Positions 22,774 to 31,657 of a stretch of 32,478 nucleotides of DNA are shown here, one piece after another; the stretch's first letter is position 1, and each line of letters starts with the position of its first letter. The DNA is from an uncultured Bacteroides sp. (GTDB taxonomy: Bacteria > Bacteroidota > Bacteroidia > Bacteroidales > Bacteroidaceae), in the NCBI GenBank assembly GCA_947173895.1, contig CAMWGU010000030.1, positions 1-32,478 of the forward strand, in the 5' to 3' direction. The position numbers were made by a program, and so were the translations under genes. Under the pieces are notes generated by a model, which searched no databases, was not told the DNA's origin, and was given only the letters and a program-made list of their open reading frames with translations.

Positions 22774-25698
22774 TTACTGGATTTCTTGATTTTCTTGCGT
22801 TTTTATTGTTCGATCCGTTGTTTGCTTTGTGAGAGTTTGTTCTTTTTTATTTTCTTCTTTAAATCGGGTAGGAGTCATACCTTTCATTTGCTTAAAAGAA
22901 GTGCTGAAATATCGTGGATAAGAAAACCCTACTTCATAGGAAATTTCATTGATGTTCATGTTGGTGTTTGTAAGCAAGTAAACGGATTTTTCGATACGTA
23001 GCCGGTTGATATAATCATTTACGCCTAATCCCGTCAGTTGTTTTACCTTATTATATAGGGAAGCTCGGCTCATAGCCATTTTGTCGGTTAGAAATTTGAT
23101 AGAAAGTTCTTCCCCAGCCATGTTTTCATTAATAAGCAGATTGAGTTTGTCTATGAATTCCTCATCTTCTTTGTTATTTGTTTGAGGACATTGTTTGGGT
23201 TCTTTTTCTTCATCGATTTCTGTCGCTAATGTTTGGACTACAGGTGTTGTTTCGGGAATGCTTTCTTCTGTTGGTAGTTTATCTTCTTTGTTTCTTAATA
23301 TGTCGTTTAATATGGCTTGTAGAAAATGATTCATATTACCTTTCATGTGCCGCTCCTTGTGATGAAAATAAATATATCCTATACCGGCTGTTATACATAC
23401 GAATAGGATGGCGGCTATGCAGATAAACCAATTTGTCTTATACCAAGGAGGGGTAATGATGATGTTTATCAAACATTTAGGCTGGGTATGATTTCCGTCT
23501 TTGGTATTACATGTTCCCCATATCGTATAATTACCCGCAGATAGGGAAGATAGATTGAGTGTCGGATCGTAAGTCTCTATCAATTGTTTTCCTCTACTTT
23601 CAATTGTATATTGGATCAGGTATTTTTGGAATACATCTCTGTTTTTTATTTTAAGCTGTATGGATAGAGAATTATAGTTCCAAGGTATTTTTATAGTGTT
23701 TTCTTTGATTCTTTTTAAAGATGAAATGCCATTGAAAAAGATGTCGGATAAGTATATTTCCGGAATTTGGGCATCTATATCTGGAATACGGGTGTTGATT
23801 TTGACCAATCCTTCTGAGCCTCCTAAATAGATATAATCTTTGTTGGATTGTTTTTGATATGCAAATAAGATTTCGTTGGCCGGAAATCCGTCCGAATTGT
23901 TCCAGAGAGTGAATCTGTTTTCCTTAATAATATATGAGTATAGTTGATTTTGGGCGCAGATCCACAGACGTTCTTTTTTGTCGGCGATGAGGTATGATAT
24001 GTTGTGAAAGAGCTTGGTATGGATGCGGTGATACTTTCGGCTTTTCAGGTCGAAGAACCCTAGTCCCTTGTTGGTTCCGGTCCATATCATGCGATCATTG
24101 TCGTAGGACATGGATGTGATGGTTTCATTCTTTTCCAATTCAAACAGTAGGCGGATACTATCGTTTTGTTGATCTACCCAGAAAGCTTGGTTGGCACATT
24201 TTAAAAGAGAAAATTTGTCATTGGAATATGACAGGCAAAGGGCATCGTTAGAGAAATCATAGTTATGGTCTGTAGGCATCTTTGTAAATGTGTGGTGCTG
24301 TGTATCGTATGTGTATGCGTTACGGCTGATGATGTATATTTTATTGTCTGCTACTTGATGAGCCAAAGGAAGATAGCCGTAAAAACATTCTTTATAGTTA
24401 GTATCTTTATCAATAATGATGAAAGGACGATACTGCTTTGTTTTCTTATTGAACAGAAAGATACCTTTAGTATATAAGGAAACCATAAGTTCAGAATCGG
24501 ATATTTCGGCGATGGACAGTACTTTGTCTCCATAAGTAGATGGAAAATGAGTGAACTTATCGGTAGACGGATCATATAGATTGATACCTCCTCCATCGGT
24601 CCCGATCCATACCTTCCCGCTTTTTTCTTCATAAAGGCTGATGATGGACTGGTCGCTTAGCCCGTTGCTGTTGCCCAAAACCGCTTCTTTATAAGTCTTG
24701 ATATATGTTTCTTTAATACTGAATATGCCTCCACGCACACTGCCTGCCCATAGATTTTTATCTTTGTCTTTATAAAACAAGGTGATGGAATTGGATGGCA
24801 GGGAAGAATTGTCGCCAACGATGTGGCGTAACTGCGAAAACTGCCGGGTTTTTGGAACAAATAAGTTGATTCCGTCTCCATCTGTTGCCAGCCATAATTT
24901 GCCATGATGTTCTGTTATATCTAAAATATAATTGTTATTCAATCCGGAATTGGCTTGGGTATAATGTTGTTGGATCATTCCATTTCGGTCATAGCAGTAA
25001 AGTCCATATCCGTAGAAGGAAGTGTAAATATGCTCATCAGTAATGTATAACGAAGTCAGCAGATTGGGGCTGCTCGGGATAAAGAGGCTGAATTGGTGAG
25101 ACAGGCAGTCGTACAGATAGATTCCTTTTCTTCGGGTACCGATTAAGATTTTATTCTTTTCCAGATAGATCATTTTCTGGATTCTGTAATCTACCAGATT
25201 GATGTCCTTTCCGTTTTTCTCTTCTTCGATGTAGATGGTCTTTATTTCTTTACTATTGTAGTCATAACAATAAATGATGTTTTCGCTTCCGAACCATATT
25301 CCTCCTTCAACTTGGATGGATGAATAGACTGTACGGGAATCGATGGTACTGAAACTATCGTGTTCGGAGTCATAAAGCGCCAGCCCTTTTTGAGTCGCTA
25401 TCCAGAAATTCCCTAAAGAATCTTCAGCCAAGTGGTTGATATAATTGCCAGGTAGGGAAGTGGAGTCATCCGAATGATGCAGATAGGTTTTAATACCTTC
25501 CTGCGTATAACTGTTTAGTCCGCTTTGGGTACCTATCCACAGTGTTCCTTTATTATCGAGCAGGATAGACTGGGCTGTAGCTTGAGAAAGCCCTTGCTTA
25601 ATGGAAAGTTGGGTGAATGAATAGTTGATGTCGTGTCCAAAAGAGAGCATTTGCGCTTCTATCCACAAGAACAAGATGGTGATTAAGGTGCGATACAT
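22774..25698 (-). CDS. Membrane-spanning propeller/Y_Y_Y regulator with AraC-type HTH and no kinase
   Basis: A 974-residue probable sensor-regulator of the adjacent polysaccharide locus. A signal peptide (residues 1-22) leads into a periplasmic two-bladed propeller region with repeated Reg_prop motifs, for example GTLWIGTQSGLNSY, GNFWIATQKGLALYD, GKLWLATDGDGINLF and GKVWIGTDGGGINLYD. A Y_Y_Y domain follows (about 660-740), then one TM helix (about 753-774, FICIAAILFVCITAGIGYIYF). A 65-residue acidic linker leads to an AraC HTH (about 843-946), with MSRASLYNKVKQLTG and NINEISYEVGFSYPRYFSTSFK. Typical hybrid two-component systems have HisKA, HATPase and receiver domains between the TM and the HTH; all three are absent. 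It is divergent from the GH16-SusC-SusD operon and likely binds the repeats at 25787-25870. No frameshift is evident. Confidence 0.88.
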   Translation of the reverse strand: MYRTLITILFLWIEAQMLSFGHDINYSFTQLSIKQGLSQATAQSILLDNKGTLWIGTQSGLNSYTQEGIKTYLHHSDDSTSLPGNYINHLAEDSLGNFWIATQKGLALYDSEHDSFSTIDSRTVYSSIQVEGGIWFGSENIIYCYDYNSKEIKTIYIEEEKNGKDINLVDYRIQKMIYLEKNKILIGTRRKGIYLYDCLSHQFSLFIPSSPNLLTSLYITDEHIYTSFYGYGLYCYDRNGMIQQHYTQANSGLNNNYILDITEHHGKLWLATDGDGINLFVPKTRQFSQLRHIVGDNSSLPSNSITLFYKDKDKNLWAGSVRGGIFSIKETYIKTYKEAVLGNSNGLSDQSIISLYEEKSGKVWIGTDGGGINLYDPSTDKFTHFPSTYGDKVLSIAEISDSELMVSLYTKGIFLFNKKTKQYRPFIIIDKDTNYKECFYGYLPLAHQVADNKIYIISRNAYTYDTQHHTFTKMPTDHNYDFSNDALCLSYSNDKFSLLKCANQAFWVDQQNDSIRLLFELEKNETITSMSYDNDRMIWTGTNKGLGFFDLKSRKYHRIHTKLFHNISYLIADKKERLWICAQNQLYSYIIKENRFTLWNNSDGFPANEILFAYQKQSNKDYIYLGGSEGLVKINTRIPDIDAQIPEIYLSDIFFNGISSLKRIKENTIKIPWNYNSLSIQLKIKNRDVFQKYLIQYTIESRGKQLIETYDPTLNLSSLSAGNYTIWGTCNTKDGNHTQPKCLINIIITPPWYKTNWFICIAAILFVCITAGIGYIYFHHKERHMKGNMNHFLQAILNDILRNKEDKLPTEESIPETTPVVQTLATEIDEEKEPKQCPQTNNKEDEEFIDKLNLLINENMAGEELSIKFLTDKMAMSRASLYNKVKQLTGLGVNDYINRLRIEKSVYLLTNTNMNINEISYEVGFSYPRYFSTSFKQMKGMTPTRFKEENKKEQTLTKQTTDRTIKTQENQEIQ

Positions 25699-25715
25699 TG
25701 TAATACAGTTTTCTG

Positions 25716-25723
25716 CAAAAATA
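25716..25723 (-). promoter_or_regulatory. Putative -7 box (TATTTTTG) for the regulator gene
   Basis: On the - strand TATTTTTG fits TAnnTTTG, 17 bp upstream of the regulator's ATG at 25698. No TTTG is seen at the -33 position, so it may be weak. Confidence 0.45.
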
Positions 25724-25786
25724 CATTTTTTTTCTGTGGATAAGGGGTGGGAAGCTTGTTTTTTCGGGCGTCAAATGATGAAAAAG

Positions 25787-25870
25787 ACTATTTTTGATAT
25801 TAAAAGGCTGATTTTTGACTCTCTCTGGACAATATTTGACTTCATTTATACGATTCTTGACCTTGTTGAT
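25787..25870 (+). promoter_or_regulatory. Operator array: four direct repeats at 21-bp spacing before the polysaccharide operon
   Basis: Four units (25787-25807, 25808-25828, 25829-25849, 25850-25870) share the pattern ACnATTTTTGACTTT. The TTGA tetramer falls at 25794, 25815, 25836 and 25857, exactly 21 bp apart, so the sites lie on one face of the helix. The last unit covers the expected -33 region of the promoter at 25883-25890, as expected for activator sites contacting polymerase. The array lies between the divergent AraC-type regulator and the operon, the natural place for that regulator to bind. Confidence 0.7.
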
Positions 25871-25882
25871 TGGCAGATATAC

Positions 25883-25890
25883 TAAGTTTG
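25883..25890 (+). promoter_or_regulatory. -7 box (TAAGTTTG) of the GH16-SusC-SusD operon
   Basis: An exact TAnnTTTG match 49 bp upstream of the GH16 start. The -33 region has no TTTG and is occupied by the fourth operator repeat, which fits a promoter that depends on an activator. Confidence 0.65.
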
Positions 25891-25939
25891 CATCATCGAA
25901 ATAAAGGAAATGACTTTGTAAACTAAAATTGATGTAGCT

Positions 25940-26716
25940 ATGAAAAAGGTGATACTTTTATTATTGTTGGTATGCAGTATGATTGCTTGTACTCATACAC
26001 CGAAATGGGAGTTGGTATGGGAAGACAATTTTGATGGAGCAGAACTAGACTCTACTATTTGGAGTCGTATTCCTAGAGGAACTCCTGACTGGCAGAACAC
26101 CCAGTCGTTTGATGACCGTTGTTACGAAATGCGTAACGGACTCTTGATTTTAAAAGGAATAGTGAATGATAATTGTGAATCGGATACTGCTAAGTTTCTA
26201 ACCGGAGGGGTGTGGACAAAAGACAAGCATGCTTTTCATAGAGGTCGTATCGAAGTAAAAGCCCGATTGCATGGGGCAAAAGGGGCGTGGCCTGCTATTT
26301 GGACATTACCATACGAAGCAGACAAATATCCTTGGCCTATGGGAGGAGAGGTGGATATTATGGAGCGCTTGAATTATGATTCCATAGTCTATCAGACTGT
26401 GCATTCACATTATACTTATACATTGGGGATAGAAAATAATCCGAAGCATGGGAGCACTACACAGATTACTCCAGAGGACTTCAATATATATGGAGTGGAT
26501 TTTTGGCCGGACAGTTTGGTGTTTCATGTAAATGGGAAGAGGCATTTCGTTTATCCCCGCATCGAAACGGAGCAGGAAGGGCAGTTCCCCTTTGACATAC
26601 CTCAATATTTGCTGATCGATATGCAGTTGGGAGGTACTTGGGTAGGCCCTGTAGATTCTGTGGATTTGCCGGTAGAAATGGAAGTGGACTGGGTACGCCA
26701 TTATCAATGGCGATGA
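25940..26716 (+). CDS. GH16-family glycoside hydrolase lipoprotein
   Basis: A 258-residue endo-acting beta-glycanase of family GH16. The lipoprotein signal is MKKVILLLLLVCSMIAC, and the catalytic domain starts directly (WELVWEDNFDGAELDSTIW). The active-site motif GGEVDIMERL gives E137 as nucleophile, D139 as helper and E142 as acid/base. Other family segments are RIEVKARLHGAKGAWPAIWTLP and the closing VDWVRHYQW. No acidic export signal follows the Cys (THTPK), so it may face the periplasm. It is the first gene of an operon with SusC and SusD. GH16 members cut laminarin, mixed-link glucan, agar-type galactans or, for some gut Bacteroides enzymes, mucin O-glycans. The sequence here does not settle the substrate. 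Length is that of a minimal single-domain enzyme. Confidence 0.92.
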   Translation: MKKVILLLLLVCSMIACTHTPKWELVWEDNFDGAELDSTIWSRIPRGTPDWQNTQSFDDRCYEMRNGLLILKGIVNDNCESDTAKFLTGGVWTKDKHAFHRGRIEVKARLHGAKGAWPAIWTLPYEADKYPWPMGGEVDIMERLNYDSIVYQTVHSHYTYTLGIENNPKHGSTTQITPEDFNIYGVDFWPDSLVFHVNGKRHFVYPRIETEQEGQFPFDIPQYLLIDMQLGGTWVGPVDSVDLPVEMEVDWVRHYQWR

Positions 26717-26790
26717 AATAGTTTCGGCAGAATATGAATAATGATAATATAATTGATAGAAAACCTATTAACTTAGTTAAATTTAAACTT

Positions 26791-29700
26791 ATGGAAAAAC
26801 AAAGGCAAAAAATGTTTCGCATGTTTTTGGCAAGCGTCCTGATGCTGTTCTCGTTTACGATATATGCACAGGAACGTACGGTGACAGGTAAGGTGTATGA
26901 TGCATCTGGTGAATCTATAATAGGAGCCAGTGTGATGGTGCAAGGCACTACTCTAGGGGTTATAACTGATATAGATGGTGCTTTTGAACTGAAGGTGCAG
27001 CCTTCACAATCTTTAGTAGTCAGTTTCTTGGGCTATAAGGATGTGATTCTGCCGGTAGGAAACAAAACAAATTTTAAGATTGTTTTGGAGGAAGATTCAA
27101 AGAAATTGGATGAAGTGGTTGTTGTAGGATACGCCACTCAGAAGAAAGTGAATTTGACAGGATCTGTGGCTTCGGTATCTGCAAAAGATATTCAAGATAT
27201 TCCGGTAGCCAATACGACAACTTTGTTGCAAGGGCGTTTGCCAGGATTAGTGCTGACTCAGAATGGAGCACAAGCCGGTAATGATAACCCGGAAATCAGA
27301 ATCCGCGGTATTGGTACTTTTGGCAACAACAACCCGATGGTGCTGATTGACGGGGTAGAGGGTAGTATTTCACAAATTGCAGAAATACCTTCTGCGGATA
27401 TTGAAAGTATTTCTGTATTGAAAGATGCGGCTTCAGCTGCTATATACGGTGTGCGTGCTGCCAATGGTGTCATATTGATTACTACTAAAAAGGGACAGGC
27501 TTCAAGCAAGGTGAAAGTGGCCTATTCGGGCAGCTACACTTTGCAAACACCGGGTATTATTCCTGATTATATAGACAGCTATAACTGGGCTTTGATGAGA
27601 AATGAGGTAAAACCTGGTACTTTTTCTGAAGAAGCTTTGCAGAAACTGAAAGACGGATCAGATCCAGACCATTATGCAAATACCAACTGGTTGGATGCTG
27701 TTTTGCGTAATGCCAGTATGCATCAACATCATTTGTCTGTATCTGGGGGTAGTGAGAATACGCATTTTATGACTTCTGTAGCTTATTCCAATCAGGATGG
27801 TATTATGCTGAAGACAGGAGTGGAGCGTTTCTCTTTCCGTTCAAATGTTGATACCCGATACAAACGTTTCACTTTTGGACTGAATTTGTCTGGTAACAAG
27901 AATAATCTGACCGCTCCTGCTGTAGCCCCTTCGGGCGATAGCGGTATCATGCGGTATGTTTCTTGGTTTACTCGTCCTACTGTTCCGGTGATGTATTCTA
28001 ACGGATATTATGGATATGTAGATGGATCGATGACAAATGCTGAAGATATCAAAAATCCTGTTGAATTAATGTCTTTGGGACACCGGAGTAACGAATATTG
28101 GAGATTTAACGGAAAAGCGTTTGCCGGAATTGACTTGTGGGACGGATTAAAGTTTCAAACCAGTTTGGCTTATGCTTTTGATTTAAATGCAACAAAAACA
28201 TATTCTCCCAAGTCTCCGGCTCGTTATGATGCAGATGGGAATGTAAAGAAAGCAGCAGGACAGACAAATAAGGAAGAAGATTACTGGTACCGCAATGCGA
28301 CATGGACAAACGAAAATTTGCTGACTTATAACAAGGTGTTTGATAAACATAATGTCAGTGTGTTGCTGGGACATTCTATCATCGGGTCACGTTTTTATAC
28401 GACAGCTGCTTCTATACAGGGATTTCCTACTGAAAATATTTATGAACTCGATGGAGGTACAATCAATCCAGGAACAAGAGGAAATTCGGAAGAATATAAG
28501 CTTCAGTCATTTTTTGGCCGTGTGAATTATAGTTATGATGACCGTTATCTGTTTGAATTCAATATTCGCCATGATGGTTCTTCACGTATGCCTAAAGCTA
28601 ATCGCTATGCCACATTCCCTTCTGTATCAGGAGGATGGGTGTTCTCGAATGAAGCTTTTATGGAGAACTGTAGAAATTTCTCTCTTGGTAAGTTACGTCT
28701 GTCATGGGGTAAGTTGGGTAATCAGGAAATTGGTAATTATGCTTATGCGGCTACTTTGGGAGCAAGTGGAAATTATTTCTTTGATCAAGGTGGAGATAAG
28801 CAAGCCGGTATGGTACAAACTTCTGTTCCGAATGAAAATATCAAATGGGAAACCACTCGTTCCATCAATGTAGCCCTTGACCTTGGATTCTTTAATAATA
28901 GAGTACAGACTACTTTTGAATGGTTTGATAAGAAAACTTCTGATATCTTGATGCAGTTGGCTATGCCGGGCATATTCTTGGGGTCTCTTAATGCTCCTTA
29001 TCAGAATGTGGGCGCAGTTCGTAACCGTGGTTGGGAATGGAATGTGAATTACTCGGATAGTAAAGGCGATTGGGCTTGGAATGTAGGATTCAATCTGTCA
29101 CATGTAAAAAATGAAATTTTGGAGATGGGAGGTTTAAAAGAAACAATTAGTGGGCAAACAATTAATCGTATAGGTAATCCTATTGGCGCTTATTTTGGAT
29201 ATAAAGCGATTGGTATTTACCGTACTGAATCTGATTTACAGCGTACTAATTCAAAAGGAGAGGTTATTAAACAAAATGGTGTGGCTCCTAAATTGGGTGA
29301 TATCATGTATGCTGATTTGAATGATGACGGAAATATTACTGCTGAGGATCGGGATATCATTGGTAATCCTTTTCCTAAATATTCTTACAGTCTTAATTTG
29401 GGGGCTTCTTGGAAGAACTTTGATTTGTCTACTTTCTGGCAAGGTGTGGGAGGTATTTATCGTTATAGCTGGGAAACTACAACCGACATTCGAGGTAACT
29501 TTACTGATCGTTGGCTGGATCGCTATTCTGCTGATAATGTAGATGCTTCTATGCCAGCATTGGGTAATGCGATAAATGATTCCTACTCTTCATTTTGGTT
29601 GGAAAATTCTAGCTATTTGCGTCTGAAAAATCTAGAGTTCGGTTATACATTCCGTCAACCTGGACTTGCTAAGATAGGTGTATCTAGTGTCCGTGTTTAT

Positions 29701-29832
29701 TTTGCCGGAAGTAATCTGTTGACATTTACATCTTTGAAAAACTGGGATCCAGAAAAGACATCGGGTGATGCTAGAAATGACGTACATCCTAATATGAAAA
29801 CTTATTCGTTTGGATTAAATATTCAATTCTAA
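26791..29832 (+). CDS. SusC/RagA-family TonB-linked outer-membrane transporter
   Basis: A 1013-residue TonB-dependent transporter that imports oligosaccharides across the outer membrane with its SusD partner. The ATG at 26791 is chosen because it begins the signal peptide (MEKQRQKMFRMFLASVLMLF...YAQ); an in-frame ATG 19 codons earlier would bury it. Domains in order are a carboxypeptidase-regulatory-like domain (about 28-105, RTVTGKVYDASGESIIGASV), the linker LDEVVVVGYATQKK, the plug (about 120-235, with IRIRGIGTFGNNNPMVLIDG and ISVLKDAASAAIYGVRAANG), and a 22-strand barrel ending in KTYSFGLNIQF. All are typical for the family, with no truncation. It follows the GH16 gene by 74 bp and precedes SusD by 21 bp. 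Confidence 0.96.
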   Translation: MEKQRQKMFRMFLASVLMLFSFTIYAQERTVTGKVYDASGESIIGASVMVQGTTLGVITDIDGAFELKVQPSQSLVVSFLGYKDVILPVGNKTNFKIVLEEDSKKLDEVVVVGYATQKKVNLTGSVASVSAKDIQDIPVANTTTLLQGRLPGLVLTQNGAQAGNDNPEIRIRGIGTFGNNNPMVLIDGVEGSISQIAEIPSADIESISVLKDAASAAIYGVRAANGVILITTKKGQASSKVKVAYSGSYTLQTPGIIPDYIDSYNWALMRNEVKPGTFSEEALQKLKDGSDPDHYANTNWLDAVLRNASMHQHHLSVSGGSENTHFMTSVAYSNQDGIMLKTGVERFSFRSNVDTRYKRFTFGLNLSGNKNNLTAPAVAPSGDSGIMRYVSWFTRPTVPVMYSNGYYGYVDGSMTNAEDIKNPVELMSLGHRSNEYWRFNGKAFAGIDLWDGLKFQTSLAYAFDLNATKTYSPKSPARYDADGNVKKAAGQTNKEEDYWYRNATWTNENLLTYNKVFDKHNVSVLLGHSIIGSRFYTTAASIQGFPTENIYELDGGTINPGTRGNSEEYKLQSFFGRVNYSYDDRYLFEFNIRHDGSSRMPKANRYATFPSVSGGWVFSNEAFMENCRNFSLGKLRLSWGKLGNQEIGNYAYAATLGASGNYFFDQGGDKQAGMVQTSVPNENIKWETTRSINVALDLGFFNNRVQTTFEWFDKKTSDILMQLAMPGIFLGSLNAPYQNVGAVRNRGWEWNVNYSDSKGDWAWNVGFNLSHVKNEILEMGGLKETISGQTINRIGNPIGAYFGYKAIGIYRTESDLQRTNSKGEVIKQNGVAPKLGDIMYADLNDDGNITAEDRDIIGNPFPKYSYSLNLGASWKNFDLSTFWQGVGGIYRYSWETTTDIRGNFTDRWLDRYSADNVDASMPALGNAINDSYSSFWLENSSYLRLKNLEFGYTFRQPGLAKIGVSSVRVYFAGSNLLTFTSLKNWDPEKTSGDARNDVHPNMKTYSFGLNIQF

Positions 29833-29837
29833 TTACT

Positions 29838-29844
29838 AAGGAGG
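29838..29844 (+). promoter_or_regulatory. Unusually strong Shine-Dalgarno (AAGGAGG) before the susD-like gene
   Basis: AAGGAGG lies 9 bp before the ATG at 29854. Bacteroides genes seldom carry so complete a ribosome-binding site, and it fixes this start. Confidence 0.7.
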
Positions 29845-29853
29845 ATATATACT

Positions 29854-31473
29854 ATGTTGAAGAATAAAAAAAATATATGCAGAGTTTTATTGTTGTCTGG
29901 AATGCTGATGGCTTCCAGTGCATGTTCGGATAGTTTTTTACAAACAGACTCTCCAAACCAGCCTTCACAAACCACTTATTGGCAGACAGAATCGGATGCG
30001 TTGATGGCTTTGACAGCCTGTTATGATGCTATGCAGAGTCAAAATCTGTATGATGACAACATTGACGGATGGAAATTTGGTTTTCTAGGGCGTGAGACCA
30101 GTACGGACAATGGTGACCATACATGGGGTGACTGGATGTTGGGAAGTTCTATCTCGAAATGTGCTTCAGCCACTACCGATGAATGTTTTTCCATGTATTG
30201 GAATGCCAATTATGAAGTGATTAAACGTTGCAACATGTTGGTGGAAAATGTGGAACGTATTCCGATGGAGGCAGAAAAAATAGATGCATACAAGGCGGAG
30301 GCCGTAGCATTGAGAGCCTTAATGTATTGCAACCTGATTTCTGTGTTTCGCGATGTTCCCTATCTGACTAAACCTTTGACATTGGCTGAAGCACAGGCTC
30401 CAAAGACAGAACGTAGCCAGATAGTTTCTTCTTTGCTGGAAGATTTGAAAACCTGGATTCCTAAAATACCTGTAATAGGAAAAGCTCAGGCTGGACGTAT
30501 GACCCAAGAAGCGGCTTATGCCATTATGGGACGAGTTGCTCTTTTTAATCAGCGTTGGGACGAAGCCATTGCTGCTTATAAAAATGTGATAGGTAAGGTA
30601 CAATTGTTCACGTCGGGTGATGGTAGTGATTATGCTGCCAATTTTGCTGATTTGTTTACCGAAAAGAATGAAACGGCGGCAGAGGTGTTGCTTAGTGTGC
30701 ATTATAAAGGTCCTGGACTGGGGGAAGGCAATTGTTTCGGTGTTTGTTGGTCGGCTCCAATGAATGCCATTGAAGGTTCAATGAACCTGTGTGATGATTT
30801 TTATTGTATTGATGGATTACCTATTGACAAATCACCTCTGTTTAAGGGAAATCTGGCAGAAGGTGCGCATACCAAGGCTGAACCGGACATGGGACGCTAT
30901 GAAAACCGCGACCCGCGAATGAAAGGAACTTTGATGGTGCCGGGCATGGAATGGAACGGGAAACTGTATACCAATAATTTGCCTGCAAGTTCTACTTGCT
31001 GTATCCGTAAGTGGTACACTCCGGAAAATACGGCCAATGAATACGATGGCAGTTTAGACTTCTATATCATTCGTTATGCTGAAGTGCTTCTATCGCTTTC
31101 GGAAGCGATGATTGAAAAGGGAGGTTATCCGCAGGCGGAAGTGACCGAATATATCAATGAAGTTCGTGCCCGCGTGGGCATGCCGGCCGTAGAATCTGTA
31201 GAGGGAACGAATCTGACTCAGGAGGAGTTACGGGCTATTGTACGTCATGAACGTCGGGTAGAACTGGCTTTTGAGGATTTGCGCTTTGCCGATCTTTATC
31301 GTTGGGGAGAATTTGAAAATGCCCAGAAACGTATGCAAAAGGATCAGTCATTCTATGGATTCGGAGCAGTGCCGAGAGGTAATATCCGGGGTGGACAAGA
31401 TCTGGTGTGGCCTATTCCGCAAAGTGAGATTGATACAAACCCGATGTTGGAACAGCATAATGAATGGCGATAG
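29854..31473 (+). CDS. RagB/SusD-family nutrient-binding outer-membrane lipoprotein
   Basis: A 539-residue surface lipoprotein that captures glycan for the SusC channel. The signal ends in the lipobox SSAC, followed by SDSFLQTD, the usual SusD opening. The helical TPR-like scaffold starts near TTYWQTESDALMALTACYDAM. The family segments AEAVALRALMYCNLISVFRDVPY (its middle part) and the C-terminal RHERRVELAFEDLRFADLYRWG are both present. The chain closes with VWPIPQSEIDTNPMLEQHNEW, so it is complete. With the SusC partner and GH16 enzyme it makes a minimal polysaccharide utilisation locus. Binding residues cannot be assigned by eye. Confidence 0.96.
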   Translation: MLKNKKNICRVLLLSGMLMASSACSDSFLQTDSPNQPSQTTYWQTESDALMALTACYDAMQSQNLYDDNIDGWKFGFLGRETSTDNGDHTWGDWMLGSSISKCASATTDECFSMYWNANYEVIKRCNMLVENVERIPMEAEKIDAYKAEAVALRALMYCNLISVFRDVPYLTKPLTLAEAQAPKTERSQIVSSLLEDLKTWIPKIPVIGKAQAGRMTQEAAYAIMGRVALFNQRWDEAIAAYKNVIGKVQLFTSGDGSDYAANFADLFTEKNETAAEVLLSVHYKGPGLGEGNCFGVCWSAPMNAIEGSMNLCDDFYCIDGLPIDKSPLFKGNLAEGAHTKAEPDMGRYENRDPRMKGTLMVPGMEWNGKLYTNNLPASSTCCIRKWYTPENTANEYDGSLDFYIIRYAEVLLSLSEAMIEKGGYPQAEVTEYINEVRARVGMPAVESVEGTNLTQEELRAIVRHERRVELAFEDLRFADLYRWGEFENAQKRMQKDQSFYGFGAVPRGNIRGGQDLVWPIPQSEIDTNPMLEQHNEWR

Positions 31474-31532
31474 CCATACAGAAAATGTATAGGGTAAGAG
31501 GTTGTAATTTAGTGATTTATTGAAAAAAGAAT

Positions 31533-31573
31533 GGCAGGCTGAAGCTAAATGAAGCTGAAGCTTGCCTTTTTTT
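31533..31573 (+). terminator. Rho-independent terminator of the polysaccharide operon
   Basis: GGCAGGCT (31533-31540) pairs with AGCTTGCC (31559-31566) with one wobble, followed by seven Ts. Two copies of GAAGCT lie in the loop. It is 60 bp after the susD-like stop. Confidence 0.75.
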
Positions 31574-31598
31574 ATTACCAAACTTGCTGTGCATATAA

Positions 31599-31629
31599 TT
31601 TCTTCTTTCGGCTCTTTGTCTTATCTTTG
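31599..31629 (+). promoter_or_regulatory. Promoter for the DUF4923 gene
   Basis: TTTC (31599-31602), a 19-bp spacer and TATCTTTG (31622-31629) match the Bacteroides consensus with one mismatch in the -33 box. The start codon follows 28 bp after the -7 box. Confidence 0.65.
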
Positions 31630-31657
31630 TTGCATAAATCTGAAAATTATTAAGTTT

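Noticed and set aside
26734-26790. Longer N terminus of the SusC-like protein
   Set aside because: It would place 19 mostly polar residues before the signal peptide, so the ATG at 26791 fits better.
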